In this document: piece by piece, positions 22,062 through 27,699 of the stretch
How the letters are laid out: each line of letters starts with the position of its first letter
How positions within the stretch are numbered: the stretch's first letter is position 1
Source of the DNA: a virus
Virus record (IMG/VR): IMGVR_UViG_3300006737_000145
Location: 1-27,699 of that record
Reading direction: 5' to 3' (one strand)
DNA length: 27,699 bases
Made by a program: the position numbers and the translations under genes
The notes under the pieces: generated by a model
What the model saw: the letters and a program-made list of their open reading frames with translations, nothing else
Database searches by the model: none
Told to the model about the DNA's origin: nothing

Positions 22062-23128
22062 TTTTTAAGCTCTAAACATTCTTGTTTTTTCTTAGTAGTT
22101 AAAGCTGAAGAAACGTTTGAGACTAACTTTTCTAAAATTAAATATGGGTCTCCATTACTAGCCGGTCTTCTATCTTCTAAATAACCTCTCCAGTTATTTT
22201 TTACTGTTGAAATTGGAATCCTTATACTGGACCCTCTATCACTCACTCCATAACTAAACTTATCTATGGATTGTGTTTCGTGTAATCCGGTTAACCTTTT
22301 TTCATTATCATTACCATAAACCTCGATATGTTCTTGGTGATAAAATCCTAAAGTGTCACAGATTGAGTTAAACATTTCTTCACCTCCTTTATCTCTAGTT
22401 TCTTTAGTTGAAAAATTAACATGCATTCCCGATCCGTTCCAATCTCCTTCTATTGGTTTCGGTTTTATATCAACAACTACCTGATATCTTTCCATTGTTT
22501 TAGTTAAAATATATCTAGAGAGTATTAAATCATCGGCAGCTTTAAGTGAGTCCTTTCCCATTAGTTGGTATTCCCATTGTCCTATCATAACTTCCGCATT
22601 TATTCCCGTAATATCTAATCCGGCATCTAAACATAGGTCTAAGTGTTCTTCAACCACATCCCTACCTTCTATATTTTGTGAACCAATCCCACAGTAGAAT
22701 TCTCCTTGAGGTTTTGGGTAACCTAGTGTTGGAAATCCTAAAGGTTTACCTTGAATATTTGTTAATACGTATTCCTGCTCAAAACCAAACCAGAATTGGT
22801 GTTTTTTAGATAACTTACTTAATTCTCTTAATTTATGTCTAGTGTTACTTTCATGGGGAGTCCAGTCTGGGTTAAGTACCTCACATAAAACTAGGTATCC
22901 TTCTGGTCTAGTTGGATCTTTAATCATATACACTGGTTGTAGTAAACAATCCGAATTATCTCCTGTTGCTTGTTTTGTAGAGCTACCATCAAAGGACCAA
23001 ACTGGTAAATTCTCAACCTTTAACCCATCCTCCAACTCCTTACTGTCTAAAATTTTCGTTTTACTTCTTATGTTTTGTTCTGGGTTATAACCATCCAACC
23101 AAATATACTCTAGTTTAATTTTACTCAT
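22058..23128 (-). CDS. glnII: Glutamine synthetase type II
   Basis: A 356-aa enzyme making glutamine from glutamate, ammonia and ATP in the cytosol. It is type II (eukaryote-like, about 340-370 aa) rather than type I (about 470 aa). The beta-grasp domain covers about 1-100 and carries WSFDGSSTKQATGDNSD (44-60). The catalytic domain has FGFEQEYVL (114-122, with Glu117 and Glu119), INAEVMIGQWEYQ (176-188), DWNGSGMHVNF (229-239), RLTGLHETQSIDKFSYGVSD (278-297) with RGSSIRIP following, and EDRRPASNGDPY (318-329). No core motif is broken, so it should be active. It is a host-derived auxiliary metabolic gene, probably from a Bacteroidota cell, supplying nitrogen for nucleotide synthesis. It lies between phage genes on one strand and has a sigma70-like promoter. 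Confidence 0.95.
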   Translation of the reverse strand: MSKIKLEYIWLDGYNPEQNIRSKTKILDSKELEDGLKVENLPVWSFDGSSTKQATGDNSDCLLQPVYMIKDPTRPEGYLVLCEVLNPDWTPHESNTRHKLRELSKLSKKHQFWFGFEQEYVLTNIQGKPLGFPTLGYPKPQGEFYCGIGSQNIEGRDVVEEHLDLCLDAGLDITGINAEVMIGQWEYQLMGKDSLKAADDLILSRYILTKTMERYQVVVDIKPKPIEGDWNGSGMHVNFSTKETRDKGGEEMFNSICDTLGFYHQEHIEVYGNDNEKRLTGLHETQSIDKFSYGVSDRGSSIRIPISTVKNNWRGYLEDRRPASNGDPYLILEKLVSNVSSALTTKKKQECLELKK

Positions 23129-23166
23129 CTTTTTATTTTTGTTTTAATATTTTATTAATTACAATA

Positions 23167-23195
23167 ATAATAAGGTATAAAAACTAACTAGTCAA
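23167..23195 (-). promoter_or_regulatory. Sigma70-like promoter before glutamine synthetase
   Basis: The coding strand reads TTGACT (23195-23190), a 17-nt spacer and TATTAT (23172-23167), 5 of 6 matches to each E. coli consensus box, 38 nt before the ATG at 23128. The TATTTAT late-type motif is absent. Bacteroidota promoters usually differ from this consensus, so the match is suggestive only. Confidence 0.4.
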
Positions 23196-23202
23196 TAAAC
23201 TG

Positions 23203-24177
23203 TTATTTGAATTTGCCTTCTACTTCTATTTCCATTCTTTTTTCGTCAGCAAAATCATGAAAATCTTTTAGGGTGTACTCACCGAACTCTTCAAAAGGGA
23301 TGTCGTTACTAGAAGCACTTGCGTTGGTGTCAATACGGGCGACTTTACCTAAAGGACTTACCCAAATTAAATAAATTTTTGTAGTGTTACCCCACCCTCC
23401 AGGTTTTGTTAACCTAATCTTATTAAACATTTTTTTGAATTTTTCAAACATTTCGTCTGGGAAACTCCTATTTCTTTTTGAAGTTCCACCTACAAAATGT
23501 TCTCTTAAAAATTCTTCTTCTAAAGGACTATTTTTTTTGAATCTAGATTTTAACTTTTCGAGGATGTTTGCAAAAGTTTCACCTACTGTTATAGTGGCTA
23601 AATAAGCCAACATTCTAGTAACTATATCTTCTACTTGGTCGATAGAACCTCCCATGTTTAACATTATTTCTGAAAGTGTAGATATAACAGGTACGATAAA
23701 AGCAAAACCCATAATTTTCGACAAACCTCTTACTGACATTCCTGCCGTACCAAGGACATTTTCGGCCAAACTTTCAAAACTACTAACAAAAGAAAGTACT
23801 TTGCTAAGTGCTTTACCTAAACCTTCATCTTTAAGAGTTTTCACTAATTTTTTTATCCCTTCCTTATTACCAAAAACTATCACACCTACAGCCGCTATTG
23901 TAAGTGCTACTATTTGAATTTCGTTTAGATTTGGAAACTCTCCCGCTATTAACTCTGAGGTAGGACCTACAAGTGCCGTAATCCCAGCGCCGTATGTAAA
24001 CATAAAAGATAAATCTATTCCAAATTGGTCACCAACTCTTTTAATTAAATTTTTAGCCTCGTCCGGATCTTTTTTCATGAATTCGTGTAGATACTCCTCA
24101 TGAAGAGATTTTATTAATCTTTCATTAGTGCCATTTAATAACCTAAGTTGTTCTTCTGTAATTACTATTTTACCCAT
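23203..24177 (-). CDS. Multi-pass membrane protein with virion-type leader
   Basis: A 324-aa protein, family not recognised. Residues 1-30 (MGKIVITEEQLRLLNGTNER, then LIKSLHEEYL) are a leader like those of other proteins here, with LHE at 25-27. Four hydrophobic segments follow at about 54-71, 86-103, 155-172 and 184-202. After about 210 the protein is soluble and basic, with a compact C-terminal domain (KIYLIWVSPLGKVARID, then EFGEYTLKDFHDFADEK). Its ATG overlaps the stop of the upstream giant gene by one base (TAATG), so translation is coupled. An internal virion protein that inserts in the host membrane during DNA entry is one possibility; a membrane-bound host-takeover factor is another. 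Confidence 0.65.
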   Translation of the reverse strand: MGKIVITEEQLRLLNGTNERLIKSLHEEYLHEFMKKDPDEAKNLIKRVGDQFGIDLSFMFTYGAGITALVGPTSELIAGEFPNLNEIQIVALTIAAVGVIVFGNKEGIKKLVKTLKDEGLGKALSKVLSFVSSFESLAENVLGTAGMSVRGLSKIMGFAFIVPVISTLSEIMLNMGGSIDQVEDIVTRMLAYLATITVGETFANILEKLKSRFKKNSPLEEEFLREHFVGGTSKRNRSFPDEMFEKFKKMFNKIRLTKPGGWGNTTKIYLIWVSPLGKVARIDTNASASSNDIPFEEFGEYTLKDFHDFADEKRMEIEVEGKFK

Positions 24178-27100
24178 TATACGTCTACCAATTCTATTTT
24201 ATCACCTATACTTATATTATAATTATCAACACCACCACTAATCAGTTCAATAACTTGATTTGCATTAACATCTCCATAACTTTCACATTCTTGTTTTTCA
24301 CAAGGTTGTACGTCTTTATCATAATCAACAACTTCCCCATCTACCATATAAACTATATCTAGCGGTAGAAAAGTATTTTTCATCCACATCGATATTGGTA
24401 CAATATCGTCCCATAAGAACAACATCCCTCTGTTTCTAGGATAAGAAGTCTTATACATCATTCCTTTTTGTTTTAAGAATTCTGTATCTGCAACATCTAA
24501 TTGTATTTCTCTTCCATTTACTATTGCTTTTGGGTCACTATACGGTTTTTCGAATTGTTCGTTTAGAGTATCTTTCTTTTTAGGAAAACGATAAATATCC
24601 GCATCTGGAAGTAGTGCCATAGGTGTCATACTTTCTGGTCCCATAATCCAGTTTACTAAAATCTTATATGCAAAATCTCCAGGTTTACCTTCAAAACCCA
24701 TTACCACTCCTTTTGTTTTAACTGGAATACTGTAAGGGTCATCCATGTAGAGTAATTCAATAACATCTCCTTCAACTACATCTGGATTAAGGTCTGGATT
24801 ATTTTCTACATTATCAAATCCTTGGTGTTCATTCATTTTAACTTTTATATTAAATGGTCCTTTATCTAATCTTGGTTTAAGTATAGTTTTTTTAATTTTT
24901 TTGGATCCTTGTGGTATTGCTGTTTCACTTTCTTCTGGTGAAATATCAGACAAGTGAACATTACCTCTGTGTTGGTGGATAATGTCAAAACCATCATCTT
25001 TATATAAATCTGAATTACCTAAATTATCACTTCCGTCTAGGGTGAAGAATCCTCCTTGTTCTCCTGTATGTTTTTTCTGGTCGTCCCCAACACCTTCTGA
25101 TATTGTAGGTATATCTGGTATTTGCTCCTTTTCATTTGCATCTTGGATGTTTGTTTCGTATGCTTCATAATCTCCCCAATCATAAGTTTCCAGATCTCCA
25201 CCCCAATCATGAAATTCGCTATGACCTTTTTCTTCGGCATCCTCATTATCAAATGCAAGTATTTCTGCACTACCGGACTTGTACTCAACCTGTGACCCTG
25301 TCTCATCCACATCCACGTCATAGTACTTAATCATATTTCTTTCAGGATCTTCCATAGTATAATCTCCTTCTTCGTTCCAATTATCTAAAGCATATTTTGC
25401 GTATTGAGTTGATATCGCCACTTGTTCCATTGAGCTAGTCGGTATCCCAAACATTTTCATAAGTTTGAACCATTTTCTAGATACATCTCCGTATTGTGGT
25501 GTTTCATCTGTTAACCTTTTAAGTTCTTTTTTAGTGAAATTTTTATGTACATGTTTTAATACTAAAAGTTCTCCTTTATCAAATTCTCTATTAATGAAAA
25601 ATCCATAGTCTTCATTAATCGTTCTATCTTCGGTTGGTTTCAAATCCTCTACCTCGATACCCCTTTTTGGTTGTAAAGGTGGTTCTAATAAAAACTTTTG
25701 GTTTAGGTAATCCCTTAATAAATTCTCAACAAACCAATCTGGAACTGGTTCATTATCTGGTCGTGTTGCCGCAACATCTGCAACATATCTAGCAAACTTT
25801 AATTTATACTTATCCTTAATCATCTGAAGTAGTCCGTCAGATACAAAAAATACTTTTCCTAATGGGTCATCCCCTAAAGCAACGTCTGGTATATAATCAC
25901 CCTCTGCTATGTCCATGGCTTTAAGTACTACCTTACCCCACCATGATTTATAACCTCTGGTGTCTTTAAGTGCTGGTGTAACCATTTTATTAATTGCTCT
26001 AGTTGCGGTAACACCAACGGCTGCTAATAATATTTGTGGTATAAAAAATGGTATGATTCTCCACAGTGTCTTGAAAGCACCTCGTCCCATGTCTGCTGCA
26101 ATTCTTTTTTTAGTTGCCGTTTCAACTAAAGCCTTAAGTTGTCCAAAGGTTATTGGTCCTTGTTCTTGACAGAAACCTTCCACTGTACAGATATTATCTG
26201 TAACTTCTTTAGAAGGGGCAACAAAACCTTTAGCTGGATCCGTTTCACCACCAGTATAAACATATTCATCTTCTTCTTTCTCTTCAGGTTCGTTTAGTTT
26301 CATTAACTCTTCCCATTCTTCATCACTTCCTTCAAATTCCTCAGGTTCGATAGGATCCATTAAACCTTGTCCAAAAATATCAGTTTCCTCATCAATTTGT
26401 TCCTTTTCTTCATATGGAGTTACATCAAATTCATATTGTAACTCATGTAATCTATCATTAAGTGATTCATTAATATCATAGTTAGGATAATAGTAGTTAC
26501 TAAAAAACTGTGTGTTAGGTTCTAGTAAATCTCCTTTTTTACCATAATCATAATCTTCAAAGGTAAATTCTTCTAACATAAACGCTTGGAATATCGCTTG
26601 AGGTAGATTAGTTTGTCCTCCCGTCTCATTCATTAACCAATCTTCAAAAGTTGTATCTTTGTAATCTGGATGAAATTCAAACACATCAATATTATCCCAC
26701 ATATCACCTTCTAACCAATTTAATAAATTATCTTTAATCGTCCAACTCCATTTACCATTGTCCTCTCTTTCTAATTTACCATGTCCGTCAAAATGTTCTT
26801 CCAGTTTATCTATAACATCATCAGACATATCTTTTTTGGTTGCCCATTCTGCCTCATCATTATGGGACCACATTATACGAGATCGGATTTCACTAATTAT
26901 TTCTTCTTTTTCTTCCGCTATTATGTCTTCCTCCTCTGTTTGTGGTCTTAAATTAATTAAGTTTTCAGCAACATCTTTATCCTTAACACCTAGAATGTGC
27001 GTTATTAGTTTCCAATTTTTATCATCCAAATCATCAGACATTCCATCATACCAATCAGTATCATACCAATTATCATAGTCCTGCCATTCATAATCACCAC

Positions 27101-27699
27101 ATAAAAATTGGTTTATATAATCTACACTATAATCTCTAGCGTCTTTAATAAACATATTCGCTAGGTCTTCACAATCAAAACTATAAGAAACTGGAATCGG
27201 TTTCATTGTATTTTTAAGATATCTTTTTAATAACATCACTCTAATGGTTTCATGGTTTGGTGGAATTCCTAGTAATTTCAAATCATCAAAATTTATACCA
27301 GCTTTGTCCCATTTTTTGAATAAGTATGTAACCGCTTCGTCTGATACTTGTTCTTTAACCCAGTCTACTGTATCTTGTTCATCACCTGCAATAATCTCCC
27401 CGTTCTCTTGTTCAAAATCTTCATACCCAACAGGAAATTCAAATTCTCCAATCGGTGTTGGTAAATCTAATTCCAATTGTTCTTGTTCATTTAATTCAAT
27501 TGTTTGTCCAGTATCTATACCGCCCGTTGTTTCTCCCAAATCAACTAGTGCCAATTTTCCATTTTTCATTCCTAAATTATCTATACCAATATCACTCCAA
27601 CTAATACCATGTTGTGTTAATTCTTGTCTAATCATTAATAGATTTTTGTGTAATTTTTCACATTCTTCTTTTCCATTAACAGGGGGGTTAATAATCGCT
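24177..27699 (-). CDS. Giant multidomain protein: kinase-like fragment, membrane helix, SH3-like region and DUF192 (5' end beyond window)
   Basis: The frame is open from the right edge; the first in-window Met lies at 27635, but the 21 codons before it (AIINPPVNGKEECEKLHKN and on) read as protein, so the real start is outside. Counting from that Met, residues 9-34 (HGISWSDIGIDNLGMKNG, then KLALVDLG) look like a protein-kinase-fold catalytic loop with Asp15, Asn20 and a DLG motif. About 60-500 are acidic and rich in Trp and Asp, about 520-555 hold a hydrophobic helix (IIPFFIPQILLAAVG), and about 950-1015 look like an SH3-type barrel. The last 120 residues are a DUF192 domain (RGMLFLWDD, ISMWMKNTFLPLDIVYM, IELISGG). 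An LNEQF site (about 1026-1030) precedes DUF192. I infer a large virion or ejected protein; no single function is assignable. Confidence 0.75.
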   Translation of the reverse strand, partial: AIINPPVNGKEECEKLHKNLLMIRQELTQHGISWSDIGIDNLGMKNGKLALVDLGETTGGIDTGQTIELNEQEQLELDLPTPIGEFEFPVGYEDFEQENGEIIAGDEQDTVDWVKEQVSDEAVTYLFKKWDKAGINFDDLKLLGIPPNHETIRVMLLKRYLKNTMKPIPVSYSFDCEDLANMFIKDARDYSVDYINQFLCGDYEWQDYDNWYDTDWYDGMSDDLDDKNWKLITHILGVKDKDVAENLINLRPQTEEEDIIAEEKEEIISEIRSRIMWSHNDEAEWATKKDMSDDVIDKLEEHFDGHGKLEREDNGKWSWTIKDNLLNWLEGDMWDNIDVFEFHPDYKDTTFEDWLMNETGGQTNLPQAIFQAFMLEEFTFEDYDYGKKGDLLEPNTQFFSNYYYPNYDINESLNDRLHELQYEFDVTPYEEKEQIDEETDIFGQGLMDPIEPEEFEGSDEEWEELMKLNEPEEKEEDEYVYTGGETDPAKGFVAPSKEVTDNICTVEGFCQEQGPITFGQLKALVETATKKRIAADMGRGAFKTLWRIIPFFIPQILLAAVGVTATRAINKMVTPALKDTRGYKSWWGKVVLKAMDIAEGDYIPDVALGDDPLGKVFFVSDGLLQMIKDKYKLKFARYVADVAATRPDNEPVPDWFVENLLRDYLNQKFLLEPPLQPKRGIEVEDLKPTEDRTINEDYGFFINREFDKGELLVLKHVHKNFTKKELKRLTDETPQYGDVSRKWFKLMKMFGIPTSSMEQVAISTQYAKYALDNWNEEGDYTMEDPERNMIKYYDVDVDETGSQVEYKSGSAEILAFDNEDAEEKGHSEFHDWGGDLETYDWGDYEAYETNIQDANEKEQIPDIPTISEGVGDDQKKHTGEQGGFFTLDGSDNLGNSDLYKDDGFDIIHQHRGNVHLSDISPEESETAIPQGSKKIKKTILKPRLDKGPFNIKVKMNEHQGFDNVENNPDLNPDVVEGDVIELLYMDDPYSIPVKTKGVVMGFEGKPGDFAYKILVNWIMGPESMTPMALLPDADIYRFPKKKDTLNEQFEKPYSDPKAIVNGREIQLDVADTEFLKQKGMMYKTSYPRNRGMLFLWDDIVPISMWMKNTFLPLDIVYMVDGEVVDYDKDVQPCEKQECESYGDVNANQVIELISGGVDNYNISIGDKIELVDV

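Noticed and set aside
22058-23128. Glutamine synthetase as evidence of a bacterial chromosome or a chimeric assembly
   Set aside because: It is flanked on the same strand by proteins with the same leader type as the virion proteins, spacing is phage-tight, and base composition is like its neighbours by eye.
1-27699. tRNA genes, rRNA, CRISPR arrays, insertion sequences and attachment sites
   Set aside because: I saw no cloverleaf with a T-loop signature, no regularly spaced repeats, no transposase and no long flanking duplications; gaps between genes are under about 100 bases.

Overview
The window looks like a piece of a T4-like (Straboviridae-type) myovirus genome. The virus probably infects an AT-rich Bacteroidota, most likely marine flavobacterial, host. 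The phage assignment rests on three linked hallmark genes: the large terminase (gp17), the portal (gp20) and the prohead protease (gp21). The host assignment is inference. It rests on a ClpC-type ATPase and a type II glutamine synthetase that both look Bacteroidota-like, on Cys-rich repeats of the GCxDxxxCNYDxxAxxDDGSC kind common in marine Bacteroidota proteins, and on start codons that almost never have a Shine-Dalgarno sequence.

Layout. Positions 1-16557 form a head-morphogenesis block read entirely on the minus strand. In transcription order (right to left) it holds a 75-aa unknown, a KTSC-domain protein, a nucleotidyltransferase-fold protein, a small glycine-rich protein, a Pro-rich acidic virion or scaffold-like protein, two small proteins, an 899-aa Cys/Lys-rich protein, terminase, portal, a helical unknown, a coiled-coil/TM protein and a holin-like protein. 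It continues with two large Cys-rich proteins, an unknown, the prohead protease and a third Cys-rich protein cut by the left edge. Positions 16647-19692 form a plus-strand cassette: a full-length ClpC-like unfoldase with its ClpP-docking VGF loop, then a small tagged protein whose reading frame is broken by an in-frame TAA. The cassette ends at a strong bidirectional terminator. Around 19737-20688 are a small membrane protein and a membrane-anchored M23 peptidase, divergently oriented. From 20626 to the right edge the minus strand resumes with a DHH/DHHA1 phosphoesterase, glutamine synthetase, a membrane protein and a very large multidomain protein (kinase-like fragment, membrane helix, SH3-like region, DUF192) whose 5' end lies outside the window.

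How it works together. The minus-strand block packages DNA and builds the prohead. The heptamer TATTTAT (coding strand) lies 16-21 nt upstream of at least seven start codons and is probably this phage's late promoter. Glutamine synthetase instead has a sigma70-like TTGACT-17-TATTAT element. Several proteins, including enzymes, start with a short leader ending in [L/I]-x-E. That is the cleavage signature of T4-type gp21 protease, so some may be packaged in the capsid and processed there. No tRNA, rRNA, CRISPR array or insertion sequence was seen, and no gene-free stretch exceeds about 100 bases.
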